Origin: Oleisolibacter albus
GTDB lineage: Bacteria > Pseudomonadota > Alphaproteobacteria > Azospirillales > Azospirillaceae
Assembly (NCBI RefSeq): GCF_003336875.1
Contig: NZ_QGNJ01000001.1
Coordinates: 1 to 64,000, forward strand
DNA: 64,000 bases
Direction: 5' to 3'
The notes beneath the pieces were generated by a model, which saw only the letters and a program-made list of their open reading frames with translations, did no database searches and was not told where the DNA came from. The position numbers were made by a program, and so were the translations under genes. Each line of letters begins with the position of its first letter. The first letter of the stretch is position 1. Positions 7,275-16,141 of this stretch are shown piece after piece.

Positions 7275-9451
7275 CCCGTCGCTGGCATGGCTTGCCGTGC
7301 CAGCATGGCCTCCGCTTCGGTGTCGGGAACGGGGGGCGAGAAGAAATAGCCCTGGCCGTACTGGCAGGTCAGGCTGCCGAGATAGTCGGCCTCGGCCTCG
7401 CTTTCGATGCCTTCGGCCACCACGTCCAGATCCATGGCCTCGGCCAGCAGGGTAATGAGGCGGGCAATGGCCGCCCGGCGGTCACCGGCACCGGTGGCCC
7501 GTACAAAACTCCGGTCGATCTTCAGCGTGGAGACGGGGTAGCGATGCAGGTAGGACAGGCTGGAGAAGCCGGTTCCGAAATCATCCAGCGATAGGGAAAC
7601 GCCGAGATCCCGGATCTGCTGCATGATGCCGGCGCAGCGGTTGGGATCGTCCATCAGCAGACTTTCCGTGATCTCCAGCCGCAGTGCCGATGGCGGAACC
7701 CCGCTGTTGAGCAGAACATCACGGACGAGACTGACAACATCGTCATCCAGCATCTGCCGGGCTGACACGTTGACGCTGACGAACAGGGTCGGGTCGAAGC
7801 TCTGTTGCCAGAGCGCCAACCGCCGTGCCGCTTCCATCATGGCCCAGCGGCCGATACCCAGGATGAGCCCGGTTTCCTCGGCCAAGGGCACGAACTCCGC
7901 CGGGCCGATCAGCCCGCGCTGGGGATGCTGCCATCGGATCAGCGCTTCAAAGCCGGCGATACGCCGGTCGGAGAAGCGGACAATGGGCTGATAGACGAGT
8001 CTCAGTTCCTGATTGTCCAGGGCCTGGCGCAGATCGGTTTCCATCCGCAGCCGGGCGATGGCCTGATCGTGCAGCGCCCGGTCGAACATTTCGATCCGAT
8101 TCCGCCCGGCGGCCTTGGCGCGGACCATGGCAAGGCTTGCATCGCGCAGCATGTCGCCGGCGTTGGTATAGCCGCTGTCGGACAGGGAAATACCGCAGGA
8201 GATCGTCAGGACAATGGTCTCGCCGCGGGACAGGGTGATGGGGGCCGCCAGGGCGGCGGCCACGCGTTGGGCCACGGCCAGGGCCGCCTTCGTGTCGGAG
8301 GCGTCACTGACCAGCACGGCGAATTCATCGCTGGCGATCCGGGCCACCGTATCGCCGGGCTGCCGGGTCTGTTGCAGGCGCTGCGCCGTTACCCGCAGCA
8401 CCTGATCCCCCGCCAGCGGGCCGAGGCTGTCATTGATCGTATTGAAATGGTCCAGGTCGAGGAGGATCAGCGCATGATGCGGATCGCCGGGGCGGAGACG
8501 CCGGTCAAGCGCCTGGCTGATGCGGTCGAGCAGCAGTGACCGGTTGGGAAGGCCGGTCAACCCGTCATGGAAGGCATCGAAAAGCAGTTGCTGTTCTGCT
8601 CGCTTGCGGGCGGTGATATCGGTCATGCTGCCGGCCATCCGCACCGCCGCGCCATTGGCCTCGCGGATGGCGACCCCCCGGATCAGAACCCAGCGTTCAG
8701 CGCCGCTGGTGTGGCGGACCCTGACCTCGCGTTCGAGATGATCGCTGCCGCCGGCCAGATGCAGGCGCACAGCGGATTCAAGGTCACTTCGGTCTTCCGG
8801 ATGGACCAGGTCGATCCAGTCTTCGATGCGGCCGGTGCGTTCTCCCCCCGGAAGCCCGAGCATCTCCATCCAGCGTGCCGAATAGAACACGTCACCTTCG
8901 GGAATGCGCCAGTCCCACAGCCCGTCATTGGCGCCGAGAGCAGCCAGGGCGTAACGCTCCTCCGACTGGCGCAGCTGTTCCTTGGCGAGCTTGTGCTCGG
9001 TGATATCGGTCTGGGCCCCGACAATCCGCACAGGCTCACCAGCCGCGTCAAGAACACTGAGGCCACGGCACAGCATCCAGTGCCAGTCCCCATTGCCGTG
9101 GCGGAAGCGGAATTCGATCTGGAACGGCTTCCCGCCGCAATTGGCCTGGGCGTCCAGTGTGGCCTGAAGCCAGATCAGATCATCCGGATGGACGCGCCGT
9201 AGCCAGCTTTCCGGCCGATCGCCCATGTCGGTCTCGGTCAGGCCGAACAGGGACAGCAGGATCGGGGAATAGTAGATTCGATCCGACCGCAGGTCCCAAT
9301 CGTAGATCCCGTCATTACCGGCTGCCGCCGCCAGGGCGTGACGCTCCCAGTCCAGCCGGATCTGAGCGGCATCACCATCAGGCCGACCCAGGCGGATGGT
9401 CGTTGCGACCGCGGCCTCACCAAAGGCGATGGGGGAGGGGGAAATGGGCAC
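7241..9451 (-). CDS. PAS-PAS-GGDEF-EAL cyclic-di-GMP signalling protein
   Basis: With the GTG start at 9451 the protein has 736 residues. There are two PAS domains (about 35-150 and 165-290, each ending in DIT-type PAC motifs), a GGDEF domain (about 300-460) and an EAL domain (about 470-725). The EAL active-site motifs look complete: GFEALIRWQHP, NVSARQM, ITESLLM, LDDFGTGFSSLSYL, KIDRSFV and VAEGIES. The GGDEF loop reads IASDEFAVLV, so the signature is ASDEF rather than GGDEF. Net activity is therefore more likely phosphodiesterase than cyclase. The frame continues open upstream, but that part is antisense to recO and lacks domain similarity. No membrane segment is evident. The ligand of the PAS domains is unknown. 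Confidence 0.85.
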   Translation of the reverse strand: MPISPSPIAFGEAAVATTIRLGRPDGDAAQIRLDWERHALAAAAGNDGIYDWDLRSDRIYYSPILLSLFGLTETDMGDRPESWLRRVHPDDLIWLQATLDAQANCGGKPFQIEFRFRHGNGDWHWMLCRGLSVLDAAGEPVRIVGAQTDITEHKLAKEQLRQSEERYALAALGANDGLWDWRIPEGDVFYSARWMEMLGLPGGERTGRIEDWIDLVHPEDRSDLESAVRLHLAGGSDHLEREVRVRHTSGAERWVLIRGVAIREANGAAVRMAGSMTDITARKRAEQQLLFDAFHDGLTGLPNRSLLLDRISQALDRRLRPGDPHHALILLDLDHFNTINDSLGPLAGDQVLRVTAQRLQQTRQPGDTVARIASDEFAVLVSDASDTKAALAVAQRVAAALAAPITLSRGETIVLTISCGISLSDSGYTNAGDMLRDASLAMVRAKAAGRNRIEMFDRALHDQAIARLRMETDLRQALDNQELRLVYQPIVRFSDRRIAGFEALIRWQHPQRGLIGPAEFVPLAEETGLILGIGRWAMMEAARRLALWQQSFDPTLFVSVNVSARQMLDDDVVSLVRDVLLNSGVPPSALRLEITESLLMDDPNRCAGIMQQIRDLGVSLSLDDFGTGFSSLSYLHRYPVSTLKIDRSFVRATGAGDRRAAIARLITLLAEAMDLDVVAEGIESEAEADYLGSLTCQYGQGYFFSPPVPDTEAEAMLARQAMPATGQALKSSPQAS

Positions 9452-9606
9452 GGACGCGATCAGACCAAATTTGTTGCTTAATGGGTTTATATACCACTTT
9501 GCCGCATTGTACACGCGGTCCCGTGCGGAAACAGCTTTCTGCACTGGTAACGGTCGCCTGCCCGTTGCAGATATCGGTTCTGCCACGATACGGGGGAGCG
9601 CCAGCC

Positions 9607-10374
9607 ATGGAATGGACAGATGACGCCATTGTGCTGTCGTCCCGTCCCTATGCCGATAGCGCCGCCCTGGCATCGCTCCTGACCCGTGAACACGGACGCC
9701 ATGCCGGCCTTGTCCATGGGGGGCGGTCCAGCCGCATTCGTCCGGTTGTCGAGCCGGGGACCGTGGTGCGCGCCACCTGGAAGGCCCGTCTGGCCGACCA
9801 ACTCGGCCATTACAGCCTCGAGCCGGTCCGATCCGGCGCTGCTCTGTTGCTGGATGATCCGCTGCGTCTGGGGGCCCTGGTCGCTGCCTGTGCCCTTGTC
9901 GATGCCGTTCTTCCCGAGCGGGAACCGCATGCCAGCCTTTATGACGGAATGGTGGCGCTGCTGGACTCGTTTGAGAGCCCGTTCTGGGCAGAGGTCTATG
10001 TGCGCTGGGAGGTGGGATTGCTGGAGGTCGGCGGTTTCGGACTGGATCTGACACGCTGCGCCGCGACCGGGCTGGAGGCACAGGGAGCACAGGGGGCCAA
10101 CGATTACCTGGCCTATGTCAGCCCCCGGACCGGGCGTGCCGTGAGCCTGACAGCCGGGGAACCGTTCCGGGACAAGCTGCTGCGTCTGCCGTCTTTCCTG
10201 CTGGGCCAATCCGCGGGCGGTCCGGAGGAGGTCCTGGCCGGCCTTACCCTGACCGGCCATTTCCTGGAGCGGCACCTGTTTGCCCAGCGTCATGCGGAGA
10301 TGCCGCCGGCGCGGACGCGATTCGTGGAACGCTATACCCGTATTCACACCAGATCTGGTACAACACCGGCATGA
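9607..10374 (+). CDS. recO: DNA repair protein RecO
   Basis: The ATG at 9607 gives 255 residues beginning [26 protein letters not shown], typical of the RecO N-terminal OB fold. [14 protein letters not shown] follows, then an alpha-helical C-terminal domain with a [14 protein letters not shown] motif. RecO loads RecA on SSB-coated single-stranded DNA in the RecFOR recombination pathway. The frame is open further upstream, but the family start fits 9607. Its stop codon overlaps the parC start (ATGA), so the two are co-translated. The 155 bases before it separate it from the divergently oriented GGDEF/EAL gene. Confidence 0.92.
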   Translation: MEWTDDAIVLSSRPYADSAALASLLTREHGRHAGLVHGGRSSRIRPVVEPGTVVRATWKARLADQLGHYSLEPVRSGAALLLDDPLRLGALVAACALVDAVLPEREPHASLYDGMVALLDSFESPFWAEVYVRWEVGLLEVGGFGLDLTRCAATGLEAQGAQGANDYLAYVSPRTGRAVSLTAGEPFRDKLLRLPSFLLGQSAGGPEEVLAGLTLTGHFLERHLFAQRHAEMPPARTRFVERYTRIHTRSGTTPA

Positions 10375-12650
10375 CTGACGCCGCTCTTGAGATCCTGGAC
10401 AAGCGGCTCGCCGAGGCCCTGGGCGAGCGCTACCTGTCCTACGCCCTGTCCACCATCGTTTCCCGTTCGCTGCCGGATGTGCGCGACGGCCTGAAGCCGG
10501 TTCACCGGCGGCTGCTGTTCGCCATGAGCCAGCTGAAGCTGGACCCCAGCACCCCGCCGAAAAAGTCTGCCCGCGTGGTCGGCGACGTGATCGGTAAGTT
10601 CCATCCCCATGGGGACCAGTCCGTTTATGACGCGCTGGTGCGTCTGGCCCAGGAATTCGCCGCCCGCTATCCGCTGGTGGAGGGTCAGGGCAATTTCGGC
10701 AACATCGATGGCGATAACGCCGCGGCCATGCGCTACACCGAAGCGCGGCTGACCGAGGTGGCCAAGGCCATGCTGGCCGGCATCGACGAGGATGCCACCG
10801 ACTTCCGCCCCACCTATGACGGGGAGGGAGAGGAACCGGCGGTGCTGCCCGCCGCTTTCCCCAACCTGCTGGCCAACGGGTCGGCGGGTATTGCCGTGGG
10901 CATGGCCACCAACATCCCGCCCCATAATGTGGGGGAGATCTGCGGTGCCCTGAACCTGATCATCGAGCGGGAACTTCTGCCGGTTCCGGAAAAGCGCCGG
11001 CCAGTGACCGTCGAGGAACTGGTCAGCTGGATGCCCGGTCCGGACTTTCCCACCGGCGGCGTGCTGGTGGAAAGCCGCGAGAACATCATCGAGGCCTACC
11101 GCACCGGCCGCGGCGCCTTCCGCACCCGCGCCCGCTGGCACAAGGAGCCGCTGGCCCAGGGAACGTGGCAGGTGGTGGTCACCGAGATCCCCTATCAGGT
11201 TCAGAAGTCGCGGCTGGTGGAGAAGATTGCCGAGCTTCTGGGCGAGCGGAAGCTGCCCCTGCTGGACGATGTCCGCGACGAGTCGGCCGAGGATATCCGG
11301 CTGGTGCTGGTACCGAAGAGCCGCAATGTGGACCCGGCCGTGATGATGGAGCAGCTGTTCCGCAACACGGACCTGGAAACCCGCTTCAGCATGAACATGA
11401 ATGTGCTGGATGCCCGCGACGGTGGGCTGGTTCCACGCGTCATGACCCTGCATGAGGTGCTGCGGGCGTTCCTGGACCACCGTCAGGACGTGCTGATCCG
11501 GCGCAGCCGTCATCGGCTGGGACAGATCGATCACCGGCTGGAAGTGTTGGGCGGCTACCTCATCGCCTATCTCAACATCGACGAGGTCATCCGCATCATC
11601 CGCGAGGAGGATGAACCGAAACAAGCGCTGATGGCGCGGTTCGGTCTGACGGATGTCCAGGCGGAAGCCATTCTCAACATGCGCCTGCGCTCCCTGCGCA
11701 AGCTCGAGGAATTCGAGATCCGCAAGGAGAACGAAGCGCTGACCAAGGAGCGGGCGGTGCTCGCCGGCCTGCTGGAGGATGGGCATAAGCGCTGGAAGGC
11801 CATCTCCAGGGAGGTGGCGGACATGGACAAGAAGTTCGGCCGCTCCACCGCGCTGGGAGAACGCCGGACCGAGGTGGGCGATGCCCCGGCGGAGATCGAG
11901 GTGCCGGTGGACGCGCTGATCGAGCGCGAGCCGATCACCGTGTTCCTGTCCGAGAAGGGCTGGATCAGGGCGGTTTCCAAGCACCTGTCGCCGGCCGAGG
12001 CCGCAGAGGCGAAATACAAGGAAGGCGACAAGGAGGCCTTCGTGCTGCGGGTGCAGACCACGGACAAGCTCCTGGTCTTCGCCAGCAACGGCAAGTTCTA
12101 TACGCTGGCGGCGGACAAGCTGCCCCGTGGTCGCGGCTTCGGTGAACCGGTCCGGCTGATGGCCGATCTGGGGGATGCCGAGATCGTCACACTGCTGCCG
12201 CATGTGCCGGGGCAGAAGCTCGTTGTGGCTGCCAGCGACGGTCGTGGCTTCCAGGTCGCGGCGGACGAGGTGGTGGCCCAGACCCGGGCCGGAAAACAGA
12301 TCCTGAATGTCGGCGATGGCAGTGTCGCCGCCTTGGCCATTCCGGTGCAGGAGGAGGCCGATACGGTGGCCGTCATCGGCAACAACCGCAAGCTCCTGGT
12401 CTTCAAACTGGAAGAGATCCCGGTGCTGGCGCGCGGCAAGGGCGTGGCCCTGCAGAAGTACAAGGATGCCAGCCTGTCCGATCTGACCGTGTTCAAGCTG
12501 GACGAGGGGCTGTCCTGGCCGATGGGCGGCACGGGGGAACGCACGCGCACAGTTGCGCCGCCCGAATTGAACGGATGGGTGGCCTATCGTGGAACCCAGG
12601 GCAAGCTGCCGCCCAATGGCTTCCCCAAGAACAACCGGTTCAGGGGATAG
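10371..12650 (+). CDS. parC: DNA topoisomerase IV subunit A
   Basis: At 759 residues this is ParC-sized rather than GyrA-sized. The active-site tyrosine is Y122 in [15 protein letters not shown]. The breakage-reunion domain starts [32 protein letters not shown]. The C-terminal beta-pinwheel is short and irregular and no GyrA box (QRRGG[KR]G) is seen, supporting ParC. The quinolone-contact loop reads [12 protein letters not shown], with glutamine (Q83) where E. coli ParC has Ser80. With ParE it decatenates daughter chromosomes. It is translationally coupled to recO. Confidence 0.93.
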   Translation: MTDAALEILDKRLAEALGERYLSYALSTIVSRSLPDVRDGLKPVHRRLLFAMSQLKLDPSTPPKKSARVVGDVIGKFHPHGDQSVYDALVRLAQEFAARYPLVEGQGNFGNIDGDNAAAMRYTEARLTEVAKAMLAGIDEDATDFRPTYDGEGEEPAVLPAAFPNLLANGSAGIAVGMATNIPPHNVGEICGALNLIIERELLPVPEKRRPVTVEELVSWMPGPDFPTGGVLVESRENIIEAYRTGRGAFRTRARWHKEPLAQGTWQVVVTEIPYQVQKSRLVEKIAELLGERKLPLLDDVRDESAEDIRLVLVPKSRNVDPAVMMEQLFRNTDLETRFSMNMNVLDARDGGLVPRVMTLHEVLRAFLDHRQDVLIRRSRHRLGQIDHRLEVLGGYLIAYLNIDEVIRIIREEDEPKQALMARFGLTDVQAEAILNMRLRSLRKLEEFEIRKENEALTKERAVLAGLLEDGHKRWKAISREVADMDKKFGRSTALGERRTEVGDAPAEIEVPVDALIEREPITVFLSEKGWIRAVSKHLSPAEAAEAKYKEGDKEAFVLRVQTTDKLLVFASNGKFYTLAADKLPRGRGFGEPVRLMADLGDAEIVTLLPHVPGQKLVVAASDGRGFQVAADEVVAQTRAGKQILNVGDGSVAALAIPVQEEADTVAVIGNNRKLLVFKLEEIPVLARGKGVALQKYKDASLSDLTVFKLDEGLSWPMGGTGERTRTVAPPELNGWVAYRGTQGKLPPNGFPKNNRFRG

Positions 12651-12800
12651 GCCGGACACCAGCTTCTCCGGTCGGAACTGAACGCTCCTTGCCTGCAAAA
12701 ACCTGGCGAGGGGCGCTCTTCCTGCCGCAAGGGAGGTGAGCCGCGTCCAAGGACCCGGTTTACCGGGAGCGGGCGAAAGCGTAGAGCGGTCGAAACGGAA

Positions 12801-12829
12801 AGCCCCGCTGCAGACACTGCAGCGGGGCT
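12801..12829 (-). terminator. Perfect 13-bp hairpin, terminator of the coat-protein-U-like gene
   Basis: AGCCCCGCTGCAG (12801-12813), loop ACA, and CTGCAGCGGGGCT (12817-12829) form a perfect stem. On the minus strand it is followed by TTTCCGTTT, a weak U tract, 34 bases past the stop of the gene at 12863-13324. It may also stop readthrough from parC. Confidence 0.7.
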
Positions 12830-12862
12830 TGATCCGATGGATGAAGGTGTGCGAGGCGGACG

Positions 12863-13324
12863 TTACTTGGCGGCGATCTGGATCGTCACGGTGTCGGTAT
12901 AGGCGCCGGCGATGGCCTGGGCATTGGCCGGAACGGTGACCTTCAGGTCCACCCGCTTGTCGAACTGGGCATTGCCGCGGTCGACGACCATGGTGCCGCC
13001 CAGGGAGCCGCCCTGGTTCTCGTACTTCACCTGGTAATCGATGGCATTGTTGCCGCTCTTCAGACGGCCATTGTTGCTGGAGCTGAGGCTGATCCGGTAG
13101 CCCTGGGCGCCGTTGCAATTCTCGGTAACGGTGCCGACGACCTTTTCGTTCTCGCCACTCAGCAGGTTCAGGCTCTGGTTCGCATCGGCCACGGCGACCG
13201 TGCAGGTCAGAGCCACCGTGCCATTGAGCCGGATGGTGCCGGACGCGCTCTGAGCAAAGGCCGGGGTGGCCAGGGCGGCAGTGGCGATCAGAGCGGCAAG
13301 CAGGGTCTTGGTCACGGTCGGCAT
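12863..13324 (-). CDS. Secreted spore-coat-protein-U-like / fimbrial-type beta-sandwich protein
   Basis: This 153-residue protein has a clear Sec signal peptide (hydrophobic core about 8-20, cleavage expected after PAFA at residue 24). The mature part starts QSASGTIRLNGTVALTC and ends AGAYTDTVTIQIAAK, a layout like spore coat U (SCPU) domains secreted by chaperone-usher systems. It has two cysteines (TCTVAV and ENCNGAQ), which could form the conserved disulfide. SCPU genes normally sit with an usher and a periplasmic chaperone; none is nearby, so the gene is an orphan here. Family assignment is by motif memory and moderate in confidence. It could instead be a general type-1-pilin-like secreted protein. 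Confidence 0.6.
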   Translation of the reverse strand: MPTVTKTLLAALIATAALATPAFAQSASGTIRLNGTVALTCTVAVADANQSLNLLSGENEKVVGTVTENCNGAQGYRISLSSSNNGRLKSGNNAIDYQVKYENQGGSLGGTMVVDRGNAQFDKRVDLKVTVPANAQAIAGAYTDTVTIQIAAK

Positions 13325-13458
13325 CCTTCAGATCGGTGGGGCGTTCAACGCCTTCATGCCAGCAAAGGAAAGCACGAACCGTGCCAAGTATGATTTGGTG
13401 CGATCTGGCCGATCTGGCGTGCTGATTTCCCCATCATCGAAGCGGAAAGCCACTACGG

Positions 13459-13530
13459 TTTTATAAAATGCATTGAAAAATGCAAAATTCACCTCGGCCT
13501 TTTATAATATGCATTGCACAATGCAAATTG
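13459..13530. promoter_or_regulatory. Two palindromic operator-like sites, TGCATT-N4-AATGCA, 41 bp apart
   Basis: Site 1 is TGCATT GAAA AATGCA (13469-13484); site 2 is TGCATT GCAC AATGCA (13510-13525). Both arms are perfect in each, and both are preceded by TTTTATAA(A/T)A, so a block of roughly 30 bases is duplicated with a 41-base period, about four helical turns. That is the geometry expected for two dimers binding the same DNA face. TATAAA (13461-13466 region) and TATAAT (13503-13508) inside the blocks could be -10 elements. The cognate regulator is not identifiable from the sequence. It may control the coat-U-like gene, cimA, or both. Confidence 0.6.
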
Positions 13531-13605
13531 CGCGGGCGATGTTCGGGCCGGGGCATGGCGCTTCCCGTGCAACGCCGCCATCCTCCACCGCCGGGTGCGT
13601 GCGGG

Positions 13606-13635
13606 TTGATTACAGGCATGGCATGGGCCTATTCT
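13606..13635 (+). promoter_or_regulatory. Possible promoter of cimA
   Basis: TTGATT (13606-13611) and TATTCT (13630-13635) are 18 bases apart. Transcription would start near 13642, about 24 bases before the cimA ATG. The match is moderate, and no experimental or comparative support is available. Confidence 0.4.
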
Positions 13636-13665
13636 CGCAATAGGATTACGAATGACGCAGCAGAA

Positions 13666-15294
13666 ATGAACGAAATGAACCGTGTCTACCTCTATGACAC
13701 GACCCTGCGCGACGGAGCGCAGACATCCGGCGTGGATTTCACCGTGGCGGACAAGTGCGCCCTTGCCCGTGAGCTTGATGCGCTGGGTATCGACTATGTC
13801 GAGGGGGGATGGCCGGGTGCCAACCCGACAGACGACGCGTTTTTTTCGGATCTTCCCTCCTTGGCCCGGGCGAGATTCACGGCGTTCGGTATGACCCGAC
13901 GCCCGGGGCGCAGCGCCGCCAATGACCCCGGCCTCAATGCCCTGCTGGGCAGTGAGGCCCCTGCTGTCTGCATCGTCGGGAAAAGCTGGGATTTCCATGT
14001 GGACGTGGCCCTGGCCATCCCCCGCGACGAGAATCTCGCCCTCATCGCCGACAGCATCGCGGCCATCGCCGCCCGCGGGCGGGAGCCGCTGTTCGATGCG
14101 GAGCATTTTTTCGACGGCTACAAGGCCAATCCAGACTATGCCCTGGCCTGCGTCCGTTCCGCCTATGAGGCCGGGGCGCGCTGGATCGTGCTGTGCGATA
14201 CCAATGGCGGAACCCTGCCCCACGAGATCGAGCGGATCGTCACCGAGGTGGCCCGCAGCATCCCCGGTGAGCGGCTCGGCATCCATTGCCACAATGATAC
14301 GGAGAATGCCGTCGCCAACAGTCTGGCAGCAGTGCGTGCCGGAGCCCGGATGATCCAGGGCACCCTGAACGGGTTGGGGGAGCGTTGCGGCAACGCCAAT
14401 CTGGTTTCGCTATTACCCACCCTCATGCTGAAAATGGGGTTCGAGACCGGCGTCAGCCATGGGAATCTGACGCGGCTGGTCCATATCAGCCGACTGCTGG
14501 ACGAGCGCCTGAACCGCGCACCCAACCGTCACGCGCCCTATGTGGGGGAGGCGGCCTTCGCCCATAAGGGCGGCCTGCATGTTTCAGCGGTGGAGAAGGA
14601 CCCCAGCAGCTACGAACACATCGATCCGGCGCAGGTGGGAAACCGCCGGCACGTGCTGGTGTCCGATCAGGCCGGTCGTTCCAATATCCTGTCCCGCCTG
14701 CGCGAGGTGGGAATCGTGTTGTCCGGCGATGACCCGCGCATCGGCAGGCTGGTGGATCTGGTCAAGCAGCGGGAGTTCGAAGGCTTTGCCTATGATGGGG
14801 CCGAGGCCAGTTTTGAACTCCTGGCCCGGCGTGCCCTGGGCGATGTGCCGGACTATTTCAGGCTGGTCAGTTTCCGTGTGCTGGACGAACGGCGCTGGAA
14901 CCTGCGCGGCGAACTGGTGACCCTGTCGGAAGCCACCACCAAGGTCGATGTTCCCGGTGGTGCGCCCGGGCAGCCCCTGATGACCGTTGCCGAGGGGAAT
15001 GGGCCGGTCAACGCCCTGGATCAGGCCCTGCGCAAGGCCTTGATCCCGGTCTATCCCGCCTTGGAGGGGCTGCGGCTGGTGGATTACAAGGTTCGCATCC
15101 TGACGCCCCAGGACGGGACCAAGGCTGTCACCCGCGTCATGATCGAAAGCGGTGACCGTGCCGGCAATCGCTGGTCCACCGTCGGCGTGTCCGCCAACAT
15201 CATCGATGCCAGTTTCAATGCCCTGTCGGACAGCATTACCTATTGCCTCTACCGGGCGGGGGCGCGTATCGACACCGCCACGGCAGTGGCCTGA
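13666..15294 (+). CDS. cimA: (R)-citramalate synthase, CimA-type
   Basis: The ATG at 13666 gives 542 residues; a second ATG at 13675 is an alternative. The start MNRVYLYDTTLRDGAQTSGVDF carries the metal-binding DTTLRDG motif of the isopropylmalate/citramalate/homocitrate synthase family. HCHNDTENAVANSLAAVRAG supplies the HxH metal ligands. A C-terminal LeuA dimer/allosteric domain follows (about 390-535). Length and the GVDFTVADK and GGWPGANPTD segments fit CimA rather than LeuA. The enzyme condenses pyruvate and acetyl-CoA to (R)-citramalate, feeding a threonine-independent route to 2-oxobutanoate and isoleucine. trmJ follows after 39 bases. Confidence 0.85.
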   Translation: MNEMNRVYLYDTTLRDGAQTSGVDFTVADKCALARELDALGIDYVEGGWPGANPTDDAFFSDLPSLARARFTAFGMTRRPGRSAANDPGLNALLGSEAPAVCIVGKSWDFHVDVALAIPRDENLALIADSIAAIAARGREPLFDAEHFFDGYKANPDYALACVRSAYEAGARWIVLCDTNGGTLPHEIERIVTEVARSIPGERLGIHCHNDTENAVANSLAAVRAGARMIQGTLNGLGERCGNANLVSLLPTLMLKMGFETGVSHGNLTRLVHISRLLDERLNRAPNRHAPYVGEAAFAHKGGLHVSAVEKDPSSYEHIDPAQVGNRRHVLVSDQAGRSNILSRLREVGIVLSGDDPRIGRLVDLVKQREFEGFAYDGAEASFELLARRALGDVPDYFRLVSFRVLDERRWNLRGELVTLSEATTKVDVPGGAPGQPLMTVAEGNGPVNALDQALRKALIPVYPALEGLRLVDYKVRILTPQDGTKAVTRVMIESGDRAGNRWSTVGVSANIIDASFNALSDSITYCLYRAGARIDTATAVA

Positions 15295-15333
15295 CGGGCA
15301 CCGCCGGGTGATTGAGCCGTGGGCGGAGTTGAG

Positions 15334-16131
15334 ATGTCGAGCGGAACCAACCGGGTGGAACTGGCGAAGGCGGATGCGGACGGTGCCGGCCCGGCTGTCA
15401 TTCTCATCGAACCCCAGATGGGAGAGAATATCGGCACCTGCGCCAGGGCCATGCTGAATTGCGGCCTGACCGACCTGCGGCTGGTCAATCCGCGCGACGG
15501 CTGGCCCAACGAGAAGGCCGTTTCCGCCTCGGCTGGCGCCACCCAGGTCCTGGACCGCGTGCGGGTCTTCACCAGCACGGAAGAGGCCATCGCCGACCTG
15601 CAGAAGGTCTATTCCACGGCGGCGCGCGTGCGCGGCATGGTAAAACCCATCGTCACGCCGCGGGAAGCAGCTGGAGAAATGCGGGCCCATTGGCAGGCCG
15701 GCCGCCGCATCGGGGTCATCTTCGGGCCGGAGCGGACCGGCCTGACCAATGACGACATCGTCCTGTCGGACACCATGATCTCGGTCCCGCTGAACCCCGG
15801 TTTTTCTTCCCTGAACCTGGCGCAGGCCGTTCTGCTGGTTGCCTACGAATGGTGGATGGAGGGTGTGGAGGTGGAGGAGCGCTATCTCCACACCGGTCAG
15901 AGCCGCCCCTGCACCAAGGGCGAGTTGCAGAATCTGTTCGAGCATCTGGAAGGGGAATTGGACCAGACAGGCTTCTACACCCATCCCGACAAGAAGCCCT
16001 CCATGGTCCGCAATGTGCGCAATACGCTGCAGCGGGCGCACATGACCGAACAGGAGGTCCGGACCTTCCACGGCATCATCGCCGCCCTGACCGGGCGTAA
16101 GAAGCAGCGTGTGTCCAGTCAGGACGACTGA
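15334..16131 (+). CDS. trmJ: tRNA (cytidine/uridine-2'-O-)-methyltransferase TrmJ-like, SPOUT family
   Basis: The ATG at 15334, with GGAG 8-11 bases before it, gives 265 residues; a GTG at 15319 is possible. The three SpoU/SPOUT motifs are present: IEPQMGENIGTCARAM, FGPERTGLTNDD and NPGFSSLNLAQAV, which form the knotted SAM-binding site. The long C-terminal extension (about residues 170-265) ending GRKKQR is typical of TrmJ, which methylates the 2'-hydroxyl of nucleotide 32 in tRNAs. Substrate preference cannot be told from sequence alone. It is probably co-transcribed with cimA. Confidence 0.85.
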   Translation: MSSGTNRVELAKADADGAGPAVILIEPQMGENIGTCARAMLNCGLTDLRLVNPRDGWPNEKAVSASAGATQVLDRVRVFTSTEEAIADLQKVYSTAARVRGMVKPIVTPREAAGEMRAHWQAGRRIGVIFGPERTGLTNDDIVLSDTMISVPLNPGFSSLNLAQAVLLVAYEWWMEGVEVEERYLHTGQSRPCTKGELQNLFEHLEGELDQTGFYTHPDKKPSMVRNVRNTLQRAHMTEQEVRTFHGIIAALTGRKKQRVSSQDD

Positions 16132-16141
16132 GTTCGGATGC

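Larger units (their letters stand above)
13325..13665. other. 341-bp spacer between divergent genes, with AT-rich paired palindromes
   Basis: No gene is seen here. The spacer separates the minus-strand coat-U-like gene from cimA. It contains a 9-bp tandem duplication CGATCTGGC near 13402-13420, an unusually AT-rich block at 13459-13530 with two palindromes (annotated separately), and a probable cimA promoter at 13606-13635. Confidence 0.6.

Noticed and set aside
9452-10090. Upstream extension of the GGDEF/EAL frame
   Set aside because: The extra 213 residues are antisense to recO, low-complexity and outside any domain. A GTG at 9451 gives a normal PAS start.
10344-13118. Very long minus-strand open frame (924 codons) across parC
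   Set aside because: High GC third positions of parC leave the antisense frame open. Its composition is typical of such shadows and it overlaps the real minus-strand coat-U-like gene.
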